Assembly: GCA_017470525.1 (NCBI GenBank)
Contig: JAFUYM010000053.1
Coordinates: 1 to 64,000, forward strand
Direction of reading: 5' to 3'
Source: Bacteroidaceae bacterium
Lineage (GTDB): Bacteria > Bacteroidota > Bacteroidia > Bacteroidales > Bacteroidaceae
Length of the DNA: 64,000 bases
A model generated the notes under the pieces. It was not told where the DNA came from. It worked only from the letters and a program-made list of their open reading frames with translations, and did no database searches. The position numbers and the translations under genes are program-made. Shown here in pieces: positions 1-9,366 of this stretch. Numbering within the stretch: position 1 is the first letter of the stretch; every line of letters starts with the position of its first letter.

Positions 1-181
1 TATAATATATTATATATAAATATAAAAATTTCTTTTTGACTTTCCCGCTTGTTTTTGAACTGTAACACTGTAGCACTGCAACGGTGGATGGGCATCGTGG
101 TGACTGTGTTCAGGGTGCAAAAAAATGGGGGCAGAGTGAAAATTTTTTTGGAATCGTTCGTGAACCGCAATGCCGGTGTTG

Positions 182-190
182 TATCTTTGC
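182..190 (+). promoter_or_regulatory. Orphan Bacteroidetes-type promoter
   Basis: TATCTTTGC at 182-190 matches the TAnnTTTG consensus, and a T-rich stretch ending in TTGG lies about 30 bases upstream. No plus-strand gene follows: purM downstream is on the other strand. It may drive a short RNA across the repeats at 231-356 or be a leftover. Apart from this site and those repeats, I see nothing in 1-371. Confidence 0.45.
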
Positions 191-230
191 AGCGTCATTC
201 AGAAAGGAGGCTTTGCAGGTGCATTCGGGG

Positions 231-298
231 CGCACCCACAACCGTAATTTCGATGACGGGTGCAACGTAATTTCGGTTGTGGGTGCGACGTAATTGCG
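231..298. repeat. Three-unit 23-bp-period array, family 1, copy A
   Basis: Cores CGTAATTTCG, CGTAATTTCG and CGTAATTGCG start at 243, 266 and 289, exactly 23 bp apart. The 13-bp spacers resemble each other (ATGACGGGTGCAA, GTTGTGGGTGCGA). A 14-bp segment at 231-244 is the reverse complement of 274-287, so the array can also fold back. A related array lies at 59143-59198. Confidence 0.75.
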
Positions 299-319
299 GC
301 AGTGAGCGTAAGGTGTGGT

Positions 320-356
320 GGCTGTGAAGCCTCAAAGAATCTCGGCTGTGAAGCCG
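320..356. repeat. Tandem GTGA-loop hairpins downstream of purM
   Basis: GGCTGTGAAGCC occurs at 320-331 and again at 344-355. Each copy is a short perfect stem closed by a GTGA loop, and the second extends by a C:G pair to 343-356. The pair lies 16 bp past the purM stop codon and could form the 3' end of the purM transcript. There is no T-tract, so a terminator role is uncertain. Confidence 0.5.
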
Positions 357-371
357 AAACGGATGTCGGAA

Positions 372-1547
372 TCAGTAGTTGAATTCGCCGAACTCGCTCT
401 TGATGGTGAGTGACTTCTTGCCTTCCTCAATGTGACCGACGATTTGGGCGTCGATGTTGAAGGAGCGGCTGATGGCAATGACCTTGTCGGCATGCTCGGG
501 AGAGAGGTAGACTTCGAGGCGGTGACCCATGTTGAACACCTTGTACATCTCTGCCCAGTCGGTGCCCGACTCCTTGGCAATCGCCTTGAAGAGCGGGGGA
601 ACGGGGAACATGTTGTCCTTGATGACACGGCAGTTGTCGCCCACGAAATGCAGCACCTTCGTCTGTGCACCACCCGTGCAATGCACCATGCCGTGGATGT
701 CGGCACGCATCTCGTCCAGCAACTTCTTCACCACAGGGGCATACGTGCGGGTGGGGGAGAGCACCAGTTTTCCTGCGTTGACAGGTGCGCCCTCCACGGG
801 GTCAGTCAACTTGTACGAACCTGAATACACCAACTCCTCAGGCACAGCCTTGTCAAACGACTCAGGGTACTTCTCTGCCAGATACTTGGCAAACACGTCG
901 TGACGGGCGGAGGTGAGTCCGTTGCTGCCCATGCCGCCATTGTACTCCTTCTCGTAAGTGGCTTGTCCACAAGAAGATAAGCCCACAATCACGTCGCCCG
1001 GGCGGATGTTGGCATTGTTGATGACATCGCTGCGCTTCATGCGGCAAGTGACGGTGCTGTCTACAATAATCGTGCGCACCAAATCGCCCACGTCAGCCGT
1101 TTCGCCGCCTGTGGCATAGATGCCGATGCCCATGTTGCGCATCTCAGCCAAGAGTTCGTCGGTGCCGTTGATGATGGCAGAAATCACCTCGCCAGGAATG
1201 AGCATCTTGTTGCGCCCGATGGTGCTGGAAACGAGGATGTTATCCACCGCACCCACACAGAGCAGGTCGTCCGTGTTCATGATGAGCGCATCCTGTGCAA
1301 TGCCCTTCCACACGGAGAGGTCGCCCGTTTCCTTCCAGTACATGTATGCCAAACTGGACTTCGTGCCGGCACCGTCGGCATGCATGATGTTGCAGTACTC
1401 AGGGTCTCCCCCTAAGATGTCGGGGATAATTTTGCAGAACGCCTGGGGGAAGATTCCCTTGTCGATATTCTTGATGGCATTGTGCACATCTTCCTTCGCT
1501 GCACTCACACCGCGCATCATGTATCTCTGCTTATTGTCTATTGCCAT
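372..1547 (-). CDS. purM: Phosphoribosylformylglycinamidine cyclo-ligase (AIR synthase)
   Basis: This is a 391-residue protein of the PurM/AIR synthase family, which makes 5-aminoimidazole ribotide from FGAM with ATP in purine synthesis in the cytoplasm. Visible landmarks are the DGAGTKS segment at residues 58-64, MNTDDLLCVGA at about 90-100, a glycine-rich TGGETAD segment near 147, and TGGAQTK in the C-terminal half. The length suits the longer Bacteroidetes form; the classical enzyme has about 345 residues. The gene stands alone on the minus strand, divergent from lpxD, with a TACCTTTG promoter about 50 bp upstream. No other purine gene adjoins it, although purC lies 16 kb away. The assignment rests on the family motifs and is firm. 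Confidence 0.93.
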   Translation of the reverse strand: MAIDNKQRYMMRGVSAAKEDVHNAIKNIDKGIFPQAFCKIIPDILGGDPEYCNIMHADGAGTKSSLAYMYWKETGDLSVWKGIAQDALIMNTDDLLCVGAVDNILVSSTIGRNKMLIPGEVISAIINGTDELLAEMRNMGIGIYATGGETADVGDLVRTIIVDSTVTCRMKRSDVINNANIRPGDVIVGLSSCGQATYEKEYNGGMGSNGLTSARHDVFAKYLAEKYPESFDKAVPEELVYSGSYKLTDPVEGAPVNAGKLVLSPTRTYAPVVKKLLDEMRADIHGMVHCTGGAQTKVLHFVGDNCRVIKDNMFPVPPLFKAIAKESGTDWAEMYKVFNMGHRLEVYLSPEHADKVIAISRSFNIDAQIVGHIEEGKKSLTIKSEFGEFNY

Positions 1548-1598
1548 TTTATTTGTTGATTAGGATGATTTTTTGTCTAAATTTCTCTTTTGTGACTG

Positions 1599-1606
1599 CA
1601 AAGGTA
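1599..1606 (-). promoter_or_regulatory. Probable purM promoter
   Basis: The minus strand reads TACCTTTG here, matching TAnnTTTG. The purM start codon is about 50 bases downstream, a normal leader length. Confidence 0.6.
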
Positions 1607-1649
1607 GTGAAAATTTCAGATAAATTGCCGTTATGTCGAAATTCTTTCT

Positions 1650-1657
1650 TAAATTTG
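1650..1657 (+). promoter_or_regulatory. Probable promoter of the lpxD operon
   Basis: TAAATTTG followed by C matches the Bacteroidetes -7 element, and an ATTG lies about 22 bp upstream. It falls inside the reading frame upstream of lpxD, so translation from 1633 is unlikely. This supports the ATG at 1687 as the lpxD start. Confidence 0.6.
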
Positions 1658-1686
1658 CAACCTATTATGTAACAAAACACAGAGAA

Positions 1687-2730
1687 ATGGTATTTACGGC
1701 ACAGCAGATAGCAGGTTATACAGGCGGAACGGTTGAGGGCAACCCCGAGGCTGTCATCAGCACATTTGCAAAGATTGAAGAAGGTGTTGAAGGTGCATTG
1801 TCTTTCCTTGCCAATCTACAGTACGAACATTATATTTACGAGACAAAATCGAGCATTGTGCTGGTGAATAAGGACTTTCAACCTTCTCAACCAGTGTCTG
1901 CCACTCTAGTAAGAGTGGATAATGCATACGAATCGGTGGCAAAACTTCTGCAACTCTATCAAAGCATGCAGCAGAAGCGGGTCGGCATCGACTCATTGGC
2001 TTTCATCGACAAATCGGCAAAGGTCGGCAAGGACTGTTATATCGGACCTTTTGTAGCCATCGCTGAAGGAGTTGAAATCGGGGATGGGGTTGTGCTTCAT
2101 CCACACGTCACCATCGGACGAAATGCAAAGATTGGTAGCAATACCGAAATATACAGTAATGCAGTTGTTTATCATGATTGTATCGTCGGTAACAACTGCA
2201 TTCTTCATGCAGGTTGTGTGATTGGTGCCGACGGCTTCGGCTTTGCACCGACAGCCAATGGGTACGATAAGATTCCACAGATTGGCATCGTGACTATCGA
2301 GGACAATGTGGAAATTGGTGCCAACACTTGCATCGACCGCTCTACGATGGGAAGCACCATCGTTCGCAAGGGCGTGAAACTTGATAACCTTGTGCAAATC
2401 GCACACAATGTGGAAGTCGGACAAAACACTGTCATGTCTGCGCAAGTAGGTGTGGCGGGCAGTTCAAAAGTGGGCGAATGGTGTGTATTTGCAGGGCAAG
2501 TGGGCATTGCAGGTCACCTGAAGGTGGGCGACCACACGACCCTTGGCGCACAGGCAGGTCTTGCAGGTGGCAATCTTGCCCGGAAGGGGGGGGCAACCCT
2601 GATGGGTTATCCAGCCGTGGAGCACAAGAAGTTTGCCAAGAACATGGCAGCCCTCAACTCTCTGCCCGACCTCCTAAAAGAAGTGGCACAACTGAAAAAG
2701 GAAATAGCCGAACTGAGGGGCGAAAACTAA
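1687..2730 (+). CDS. lpxD: UDP-3-O-(3-hydroxyacyl)glucosamine N-acyltransferase
   Basis: LpxD adds the second 3-hydroxyacyl chain from acyl-ACP to UDP-3-O-acylglucosamine, the third step of lipid A synthesis. The protein has 347 residues from the ATG at 1687. An N-terminal uridine-binding domain ([14 protein letters not shown]) is followed by left-handed beta-helix hexapeptide repeats from about residue 110 to 320. The motif QIAHNVEVG places the expected catalytic histidine at residue 240. The frame is open upstream to 1633, but a promoter sits inside that extension, so I reject the longer form. lpxC-fabZ follows after 40 bp and lpxA after that, so the three genes probably form one operon. 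Confidence 0.95.
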   Translation: MVFTAQQIAGYTGGTVEGNPEAVISTFAKIEEGVEGALSFLANLQYEHYIYETKSSIVLVNKDFQPSQPVSATLVRVDNAYESVAKLLQLYQSMQQKRVGIDSLAFIDKSAKVGKDCYIGPFVAIAEGVEIGDGVVLHPHVTIGRNAKIGSNTEIYSNAVVYHDCIVGNNCILHAGCVIGADGFGFAPTANGYDKIPQIGIVTIEDNVEIGANTCIDRSTMGSTIVRKGVKLDNLVQIAHNVEVGQNTVMSAQVGVAGSSKVGEWCVFAGQVGIAGHLKVGDHTTLGAQAGLAGGNLARKGGATLMGYPAVEHKKFAKNMAALNSLPDLLKEVAQLKKEIAELRGEN

Positions 2731-2770
2731 TTCACTAACGACTTAAAAACCAAACAATTCAATAGAATCA

Positions 2771-4153
2771 ATGCAAAAGCAACAAACCCTGAAAGCGTCT
2801 TTCACGCTCAAAGGCAAGGGTCTTCACACAGGGCAATTCATTACGGCTGTGTTTAACCCTGCGGAAGAAAATCACGGATATAAGATTCAACGGACGGATA
2901 TAGAAGGACAACCCATCATAGATTGCAACGCCGACTTGGTGGGTGACACCCAGCGAGGCACCGTGCTGGTGAAAGGTGACATTAAAATCAGCACCATTGA
3001 ACACGCGATGGCAGCCCTCTATGCCAGCGGCATCGACAACTGTCTGATTCAGTTGGACGGTCCTGAAATGCCCATCCTTGATGGCAGTGCCCTTCCTTTT
3101 GTGGAGGAGATTCAGAAGGTCGGCTTGCAGGAGCAAGAGGCGAAGAAGGACTTCTATGTGGTGAAGCACAAGATGGAAGTGAAGGGCGAGAATGGGGAGC
3201 ACCTGATTCTCTTGCCCGACGATCATTTCTGTGTCAATGCCCAGATTGCTTTCGACTCGAAAATTCTCGACAACCAGTTTGCCAATCTCGACGACATTGC
3301 CGATTTCCCCACAGAAATAGCATCGGCGCGCACCTTCGTCTTCGTGCGTGAGATTGAGCCGCTGCTTAATCTGGGGCTTATCAAAGGTGGCGACCTCGAC
3401 AATGCCATCGTGATTTATGAACGTGAGTTGCCGCAGGAGCGTTATGACAAATTGGCTGACACGCTCGGCATCCCCCACATGGATGCAACCAAACTTGGCT
3501 ACATCAATCACAAGCCTCTCATGTGGGACAACGAGACGGCTCGCCACAAGTTGCTTGACATCATTGGCGACCTCGCTTTGGTGGGCAAACCGATTCTGGG
3601 TCGTGTCATCGCCACCAAGCCAGGACATACCATAAATAATAAGTTCGCGCGCGCGATAAAAAGAGACATCAAGAAGCATGAGGTGCAGTGCCCTGCCTAC
3701 GACCCGAACTTGGAGCCTCTGATGGACGTGAACAAAATCCGCCATCTGCTTCCTCATCGCTATCCTATGCAGTTGGTTGATAAGGTAATTTCCGTGGATG
3801 AGGCTGAAATTGTGGCAGTTAAGAATGTGACCAGCAACGAGCCTTTCTTCACAGGACACTTTCCAGAGGAACCCGTCATGCCTGGTGTGCTCATTGTGGA
3901 GGCAATGGCACAGGCTGGTGGTTTGTTGGTGCTGAGCAATGTGGAGGAACCCGAACGATGGTCAACCTACTTTCTGAAAATCGACAACGTGAAGTTCCGC
4001 CGCAAGGTGGTGCCAGGCGACACGCTCATCTTCAAGGTGAAGATGATGGGTCCCCTTCGTCGTGGCATCGCTACGATGGCTGGGCTTGTGTTTGTGGGCG
4101 ACACTGTGGCGGCTGAAGCCGAGTTTACTGCACAAATTGTTAAGAATAAATAA
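2771..4153 (+). CDS. lpxC-fabZ: Bifunctional LpxC deacetylase / FabZ dehydratase
   Basis: This 460-residue protein fuses two enzymes, as is usual in Bacteroidetes. Residues 1 to about 305 are the zinc-dependent UDP-3-O-acyl-GlcNAc deacetylase LpxC, the committed step of lipid A synthesis. The [11 protein letters not shown] motif carries a zinc-ligand histidine, and KPGHTINNK comes near the end of this part. Residues from about 318 on are the 3-hydroxyacyl-ACP dehydratase FabZ, with [14 protein letters not shown] (active histidine) and [20 protein letters not shown] (active glutamate). One enzyme spends the acyl-ACP precursor pool on lipid A and the other sends it to fatty-acid synthesis, so fusion may balance them. 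lpxD lies upstream and lpxA 13 bp downstream. Confidence 0.97.
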   Translation: MQKQQTLKASFTLKGKGLHTGQFITAVFNPAEENHGYKIQRTDIEGQPIIDCNADLVGDTQRGTVLVKGDIKISTIEHAMAALYASGIDNCLIQLDGPEMPILDGSALPFVEEIQKVGLQEQEAKKDFYVVKHKMEVKGENGEHLILLPDDHFCVNAQIAFDSKILDNQFANLDDIADFPTEIASARTFVFVREIEPLLNLGLIKGGDLDNAIVIYERELPQERYDKLADTLGIPHMDATKLGYINHKPLMWDNETARHKLLDIIGDLALVGKPILGRVIATKPGHTINNKFARAIKRDIKKHEVQCPAYDPNLEPLMDVNKIRHLLPHRYPMQLVDKVISVDEAEIVAVKNVTSNEPFFTGHFPEEPVMPGVLIVEAMAQAGGLLVLSNVEEPERWSTYFLKIDNVKFRRKVVPGDTLIFKVKMMGPLRRGIATMAGLVFVGDTVAAEAEFTAQIVKNK

Positions 4154-4166
4154 GATATGACGAGAT

Positions 4167-4940
4167 ATGGCAAAGATTAGTCCTTTAGCGTACATCGACC
4201 CAGAAGCAACGATTGGCGAGAATTGCGAGATTGGTCCTTTCTGTTTCATCGACAAGAATGTGACTATTGGTGATAACAATGTGTTGATGAATAGTGTGAC
4301 CCTGCTTTCGGGCACTCACATGGGCAATGAGAACACGTTGTTCCCTGGTGCAGTGATAGGTGCGGTACCACAGGATTTGAAGTTCAAGGGTGAAGATTCC
4401 ACGGTTGTGATAGGCGACCGAAACAAGATACGTGAGAACGTGACCATCCATCGTGGAACTGCCAGCAAGGGGAAAACCGTAGTGGGCAGTAACAACCTCA
4501 TCATGGAGAACGCTCACATTGCTCACGACTGCATGTTTGGCAGTGGCATCATTATGGGCAACTCTACGAAGTTGGCGGGCGAAGTCATCATTGACGACAA
4601 TGCCATCATTTCAGCCGTGGTGCTGGTGCATCAGTTCTGCCGTATCGGTGGCTACGTGATGGTGCAGGGTGGCACCCGAACCAGCAAGGACATCCCTCCG
4701 TTTGTGATGGCAGGTCGCGAACCTGTCGCGTATGCAGGATTGAACATCATCGGTCTTCGTCGTCGTGGCTTCAGCCGTGAAGTGATTGACAACATCACCC
4801 ATGCCTATCGTTTGATTTATCAGTGTAATTTGACTGTGAATGAGGCAATTGAAGCCATCAGAAATGAGGTGCCGACAAGCAAGGAAATCGAATACATCAT
4901 CGAGTTTGTTTCTAATTCTCAAAGAGGCATTATTAGATAA
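4167..4940 (+). CDS. lpxA: UDP-N-acetylglucosamine acyltransferase
   Basis: LpxA transfers a 3-hydroxyacyl chain from ACP to the 3-OH of UDP-GlcNAc, the first step of lipid A synthesis. The 257-residue length is typical. Hexapeptide repeats fill residues 5-190, the HIAHDC motif near residue 120 holds the catalytic histidine, and a helical C-terminal domain (GLRRRGFSREVIDNITHAYR) completes the fold. It starts 13 bp after lpxC-fabZ and is the last obvious lipid A gene of the operon. No later pathway genes such as lpxB or lpxK occur in the window. Confidence 0.96.
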   Translation: MAKISPLAYIDPEATIGENCEIGPFCFIDKNVTIGDNNVLMNSVTLLSGTHMGNENTLFPGAVIGAVPQDLKFKGEDSTVVIGDRNKIRENVTIHRGTASKGKTVVGSNNLIMENAHIAHDCMFGSGIIMGNSTKLAGEVIIDDNAIISAVVLVHQFCRIGGYVMVQGGTRTSKDIPPFVMAGREPVAYAGLNIIGLRRRGFSREVIDNITHAYRLIYQCNLTVNEAIEAIRNEVPTSKEIEYIIEFVSNSQRGIIR

Positions 4941-4953
4941 TATATAATTTATA

Positions 4954-5005
4954 ATGTATAATGGGCTATTGCTGTGTGCCAACATGCCGCATGGCTATTA
5001 TACAT
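4954..5005. repeat. Imperfect inverted repeat after lpxA
   Basis: ATGTATAATGGGC at 4954-4966 pairs imperfectly with GGCTATTATACAT ending at 5005. A similar TTATACATT follows at 5019. It may end the lpxA transcript or be a small AT-rich interspersed repeat. Confidence 0.4.
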
Positions 5006-5032
5006 GATACATCGCAAATTATACATTAAAAA

Positions 5033-5572
5033 ATGGTTTACAGATTCACCATCATCTCCGATGAAGTAGATGGCTTCATGCGAGAGATTCAGATTGATGC
5101 TGATGCCAAGTTTCTGGAATTGCACAAGTTGATTCTGGAGTCTTGTGGCTATGAGGATAATCAGATGACTTCCTTCACGATTTGTGAGAATGGTTGGGAG
5201 AAGGGACAGGAAATCACTTTAGAGGAGATGGACACTGATGCTGATGAGGACAGTTATATCATGGCAGAGACGGAGTTGAACGAGTTTTTGGAAGACGAAA
5301 AGCAGCATCTGCTCTACACGTTCGACCCCTTGGCTGACCGTGTGTTCTTCATAGAACTCTCTGAAATCAAGACGGGAAAGCATCTGAAGGAGGGCAAAAT
5401 CACTCGTTCCTTAGGTGAACCGCCCGTGCAGACATTGGATTTCGATGAGATGTTTGCCCGCAACCCCATTATGGATGACTCTTCCATCATGGATGATGAC
5501 GATATGTTTGGCGATGAAATAGATAGCAGCGAGATAGACCTTGAAGGATTCGACATCAGTGATGAGTTCTAA
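5033..5572 (+). CDS. pRiA4b ORF-3-like family protein
   Basis: This is a 179-residue acidic cytoplasmic protein with no signal peptide or membrane segment. Its N-terminal half (FTIISDEVDGFMREIQIDAD, then FLELHKLILESCGYEDNQMTSFTI) resembles the plasmid pRiA4b ORF-3 / IS1096 passenger family, whose function is unknown. The C-terminal 50 residues are rich in Asp, Glu and Ser (MDDSSIMDDDDMFGDEIDSSEID) and probably disordered. It follows the lpx genes by 92 bp and precedes a small secreted protein and miaA on the same strand. There is no sign of an insertion sequence nearby. The family call is by general resemblance. Confidence 0.6.
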   Translation: MVYRFTIISDEVDGFMREIQIDADAKFLELHKLILESCGYEDNQMTSFTICENGWEKGQEITLEEMDTDADEDSYIMAETELNEFLEDEKQHLLYTFDPLADRVFFIELSEIKTGKHLKEGKITRSLGEPPVQTLDFDEMFARNPIMDDSSIMDDDDMFGDEIDSSEIDLEGFDISDEF

Positions 5573-5576
5573 AAAT

Positions 5577-6032
5577 ATGGATAGGAGTATGAGAAAACTG
5601 AGCATCCTTTTAATCGGCATAATGTTGATGGCGGCTGTTGGTGTAAATGCGCAGGAATACACAAAAGTCACCGTGAAAGAAATGGCAAACAACTTCATTT
5701 CCACATTGATGGGAGGTGATTTGGAGGGCACATTGAAGTTCTTTGCCCCTGACTATGTGACAGGACAACATGACGGCTTTCTTGAAGGTCGCACGGAGCA
5801 GTTTGTTGCCGAGTTCTTGGCTGGTAGTTACAAGAAAGGTTTTTATTTTATTACTCCCGAACTTGACAGAATCAAGTCGATGACGGTGAAGAAAACTCGC
5901 TGCGACCTCGCCAAAGGCGAAATCTATGCCGATGTCAAGATCGTGATGGATTATGGTTTGAAATACACCGTGAGGCTCGACCTGCTTGTCACAGAATCGG
6001 GTGACTTACGCTTTATAGGTGCTGCAGGATAG
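5577..6032 (+). CDS. Small secreted protein of unknown function
   Basis: This protein has about 151 residues. An ATG at 5577 gives MDRSMRK and one at 5589 gives MRKLSIL; both lead into the same signal peptide ending near GVNAQE. The mature part begins VTVKEMANNFISTLMGGDLEGTLKFFAPDYV, reminiscent of NTF2-like or DUF3887-type domains in which a short helical segment precedes a curved sheet. I cannot assign a function. It lies 4 bp after the previous gene and 9 bp before miaA, so cotranscription is likely. Confidence 0.6.
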   Translation: MDRSMRKLSILLIGIMLMAAVGVNAQEYTKVTVKEMANNFISTLMGGDLEGTLKFFAPDYVTGQHDGFLEGRTEQFVAEFLAGSYKKGFYFITPELDRIKSMTVKKTRCDLAKGEIYADVKIVMDYGLKYTVRLDLLVTESGDLRFIGAAG

Positions 6033-6041
6033 GAGGAAGGC

Positions 6042-6953
6042 ATGAAAACCCTTCTTGTATTGTTGGGACCTACAGGTGTGGGTAAGACGGAGTTGAGCCT
6101 TCAGTTGGCAGAATGTCTTGGCTCTCCCATCATCAATGCCGATTCCCGACAGATTTACAAGGACATCAAGATTGGTACGGCTGCTCCGACTGCTGAGGAA
6201 TTGGCACGGGTGAAGCACTATTTTGTTCATACATTAAGGTTGGATGAGTATTACAGTGCCGCTGAATATGAGAAGGATGTGCTTGCATTGCTCTCAGAGT
6301 TGTTCCAGAAATACGATGTGGTGATTCTTTCAGGTGGGAGCATGATGTACATTGATGCTGTGACCAAGGGTATTGATGACATCCCGACGGTGGATGAAGA
6401 GACGCGTCAGTTGCTTCGGGAGAGGTTTGAAACTGAAGGGTTGGAGCCCTTGCTGGAAGAACTGAAACTGCTTGACCCCCAATACTATGAAATCGTGGAT
6501 AAGCGTAACCATAAGAGGGTGGTGCATGCATTGGAAATCTGTTACATGACAGGTAAGACCTATACGTCCTTTCGTACCAATACATTGAAGAGCCGTCCTT
6601 TCCGGATGGTGAAGTTTGGCTTGATGCGTGAACGTGAGCAACTTTTTGCCCGTATCAATGCACGTGTGGACAAGATGATGCAGGAGGGATTGATGGAAGA
6701 GGTGAAGCGGGTGTATCCTTTGAGGGAATTGAATTCCCTCAACACGGTGGGTTATAAGGAACTCTTCAAAGTACTTGATGGTGAGTGGGAGTTGCCGATG
6801 GCAGTGGAACGGATGAAGAAGAACACACGGGTTTATGCAAAGAAGCAGATGACATGGTATAAACATGATGCTGGCATCCACTGGCTGGATGCAGGCAAGA
6901 TGAGCACACAGGAAATGCTAAAAACGATAGAAGATGGAATCAAGGCTGAATAG
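6042..6953 (+). CDS. miaA: tRNA dimethylallyltransferase
   Basis: MiaA transfers a dimethylallyl group from DMAPP to N6 of A37 in tRNAs that read UNN codons. The 303-residue protein opens with the P-loop GPTGVGKT at residues 8-15. [17 protein letters not shown], a family signature for substrate binding, follows, and then [14 protein letters not shown]. The C-terminal half contains the expected TMTWYKH-like segment ([16 protein letters not shown]). The penicillin-binding protein gene begins 1 bp after the stop, so the two are probably translated from one message. Confidence 0.96.
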   Translation: MKTLLVLLGPTGVGKTELSLQLAECLGSPIINADSRQIYKDIKIGTAAPTAEELARVKHYFVHTLRLDEYYSAAEYEKDVLALLSELFQKYDVVILSGGSMMYIDAVTKGIDDIPTVDEETRQLLRERFETEGLEPLLEELKLLDPQYYEIVDKRNHKRVVHALEICYMTGKTYTSFRTNTLKSRPFRMVKFGLMREREQLFARINARVDKMMQEGLMEEVKRVYPLRELNSLNTVGYKELFKVLDGEWELPMAVERMKKNTRVYAKKQMTWYKHDAGIHWLDAGKMSTQEMLKTIEDGIKAE

Positions 6954-6954
6954 G

Positions 6955-9357
6955 ATGCTGAGTTACGTGAAAGTGGCTTGGCGATGGTATAAGAACCAAT
7001 ATCATGGCAGATGGTATCAGAGGGGCATCACTCCGATAGCATCCTTTTTTGTTCTCTTTTATCTCTATTTGGGTGCAGTGGATGTAAATTTCCTTGGGCT
7101 CTTTGGTGTCTCTCCCACCATGGAGGTGATTCAGAACCCAGTCACCAACGATGCCTCCTTTGTCTATAGTGCTGATAGTGTGCTGATAGGCAAGTTTTTC
7201 AATGAGAACCGTTCACCCGTCAAGTTCGACGAGATTTCTCCTTATGTGATTGATGCCTTGATTTCCACCGAAGATGAACGCTTCTACCAGCATCATGGTA
7301 TTGACTATCAGGGACTTTTTGCTGCTACCAAAGACATTCTGAAAGGCAATCCTCGTGGTGCCAGCACCATCACGCAGCAGTTGGTGAAGAATCTCTTCAA
7401 GATACGTTCGCAATACTCGACAGGACTTTTGGGTAAGGTGCCGGGGTTGAGTATTTTGGTCATGAAATCGAAGGAATGGATTACTGCCATCAAGATTGAG
7501 AACATGTATAGCAAAGAGGACATCCTCACGCTCTATCTCAACACCGTCGATTTTGGCAGCAACGCCTTTGGCATCAAGACAGCCGCCAAAACCTACTTTA
7601 AGACCACCCCTCAGAACCTGACCGCAGAGCAATCTGCAGTGTTAATAGGTTTATTGAAAGCCACTACCACCTACAATCCGAAAGTGAATCCCAAGAACAG
7701 CCTTGCCCGTCGCAATGTGGTGCTGAACAACATGTTCGAGCATGGCAAACTGACCCAACACGAGTTGGATTCTTTGACACAGATTCCCATCAACCTCAAC
7801 TACACAGTGGAGAAGTCCTATGACGGCTCCGCCCAATATTTCCGCGAAGCCATCAAAGACTATTTGGAGCCGTGGTTCAAGGAAAATAATATAGACCTCT
7901 ATTCTGATGGATTGAAGATTTACACAACCATCGACACACGCATGCAGCGTTATGCCGAGCAAGCCGTGCAGAAGCAGATGCGCACCATTCAGCAGCGTTT
8001 TAACAGCCATTGGGGCAACCAATCTCCTTGGCGCGATGAACGTGGGCAGGAGATACCCAACTTCATTGAAGACATAGCCAAACGGAGTGAGTATTACAAG
8101 ATATTGTCAGAGAAATTCGATGGCAATGCCGACTCTATCGACTATTACATGAACTTGCCGCATCCAGTGAAAGTTTTCGATTACAATAGTCCTGGTCGTA
8201 TGGTGGAGAAAGAGATGAGCACCATGGACTCCATTCGCTACATGGTCAAATTCATGCACTGCGGCTTTGTGGCGATGGAACCTCAGACAGGATATGTACG
8301 GGCATGGGTGGGCGATGTCGATTTCAACAGTTGGAAATACGACAAGGTGACCGCTATGCGTCAACCAGGCTCCACCTTCAAACTGTTCGTCTATGCTTCA
8401 GCATTTGAGAACGACGATGCCATCACCCCTACTACACGCTATCGAGACCAACTCATTTCCCTGCAAGTGCCCGATGCAAAAGATCCCCAGGGGCAGGTGA
8501 CGTGGACACCCCACAACTCGGGCGGTTACTGCACGGGAGCCAGTTATCCTCTCAAATCAGCCTTTGCACAGTCAATCAACACCATAGCCGTCAAACTGGG
8601 ACAAGACACAGGCATAGACAACGTGGTGAATATAGCGCGACAGATGGGCATCAAGAGTAAACTCGACGCAACCCCCGCACTGGCACTTGGCGCATCAGAT
8701 GTAAACTTGCTTGAGTTGGTCAATGCCTACTGTACCGCAATGAACGACGGTAAGCAACGCAAGCCCATTCTTGTAGCCAAAGTCATCGACCGAAACGGGG
8801 AAGTCATCTACGATTGCGAATTGGACGAACCAGCGGAGCAGCAAGTCATCCGCTACAAAACCGCATTCTATCTGCAACGGCTGCTCTATGCTGGCATGCA
8901 CGAACCAGGCGGCACCACACAGGCACTCTGGGAATACATCCATACCTACGACACCGACTTGGGCGGAAAGACAGGAACATCCAGCAACCATTCCGACGCG
9001 TGGTTCGTCGGTTGTGCGCCCCGTCTTGTAGGCGGAGCATGGGTCGGTGGAGAATATCGGTGCATCCACTTCCGCACAGGAGCCTTAGGGCAAGGCAGCC
9101 GCACAGCCCTTCCCGTCTTTGGGTACTTCATGGACAAAGTGTTGGCAGACCCCCACTTCAAGCAGTATCATGGTCGCTATCCTGAAGCCAAAGAAGACAT
9201 TCCCCGCAACACATATGTGGGAGCCAGTGTCTATGTTCCAAAGCGTGTTGATGCCGACCCGTCCCTCGATTCGGATGATATGGAGGAAAAACAGGCTCAA
9301 GAGACCATTCCTCTCAATACCGAACCCACGACCGTGTCAGACCTTAGCCTTCCATAA
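6955..9357 (+). CDS. Class A penicillin-binding protein (PBP1A-type)
   Basis: This bifunctional peptidoglycan synthase has about 800 residues and is anchored in the inner membrane. A transmembrane segment lies at about residues 25-50. The GT51 glycosyltransferase domain follows, with the catalytic EDERFYQHHGID motif and GASTITQQLVKNLF. The transpeptidase domain carries all three active-site motifs: STFK (in RQPGSTFKLF), SIN (in FAQSINTIAV) and KTG (in GGKTGTSS). The C-terminal 60 residues are acidic and Thr/Pro-rich, probably a periplasmic tail. An in-frame ATG at 6934 inside miaA would add 7 residues; I prefer 6955, immediately after the miaA stop. Confidence 0.93.
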   Translation: MLSYVKVAWRWYKNQYHGRWYQRGITPIASFFVLFYLYLGAVDVNFLGLFGVSPTMEVIQNPVTNDASFVYSADSVLIGKFFNENRSPVKFDEISPYVIDALISTEDERFYQHHGIDYQGLFAATKDILKGNPRGASTITQQLVKNLFKIRSQYSTGLLGKVPGLSILVMKSKEWITAIKIENMYSKEDILTLYLNTVDFGSNAFGIKTAAKTYFKTTPQNLTAEQSAVLIGLLKATTTYNPKVNPKNSLARRNVVLNNMFEHGKLTQHELDSLTQIPINLNYTVEKSYDGSAQYFREAIKDYLEPWFKENNIDLYSDGLKIYTTIDTRMQRYAEQAVQKQMRTIQQRFNSHWGNQSPWRDERGQEIPNFIEDIAKRSEYYKILSEKFDGNADSIDYYMNLPHPVKVFDYNSPGRMVEKEMSTMDSIRYMVKFMHCGFVAMEPQTGYVRAWVGDVDFNSWKYDKVTAMRQPGSTFKLFVYASAFENDDAITPTTRYRDQLISLQVPDAKDPQGQVTWTPHNSGGYCTGASYPLKSAFAQSINTIAVKLGQDTGIDNVVNIARQMGIKSKLDATPALALGASDVNLLELVNAYCTAMNDGKQRKPILVAKVIDRNGEVIYDCELDEPAEQQVIRYKTAFYLQRLLYAGMHEPGGTTQALWEYIHTYDTDLGGKTGTSSNHSDAWFVGCAPRLVGGAWVGGEYRCIHFRTGALGQGSRTALPVFGYFMDKVLADPHFKQYHGRYPEAKEDIPRNTYVGASVYVPKRVDADPSLDSDDMEEKQAQETIPLNTEPTTVSDLSLP

Positions 9358-9366
9358 GCCACTTCT

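Noticed and set aside
1633..1686. Longer lpxD start
   Set aside because: A promoter element lies inside the extension, and the family starts at the MVFTAQQ segment.
2768..3859. 363-codon minus-strand frame opposite lpxC-fabZ
   Set aside because: It is a shadow of lpxC-fabZ, composition-driven, without motif.
5033..5572. Insertion-sequence passenger gene
   Set aside because: The family name refers to mobile elements, but there is no transposase or terminal repeat here and the gene sits in a housekeeping run.
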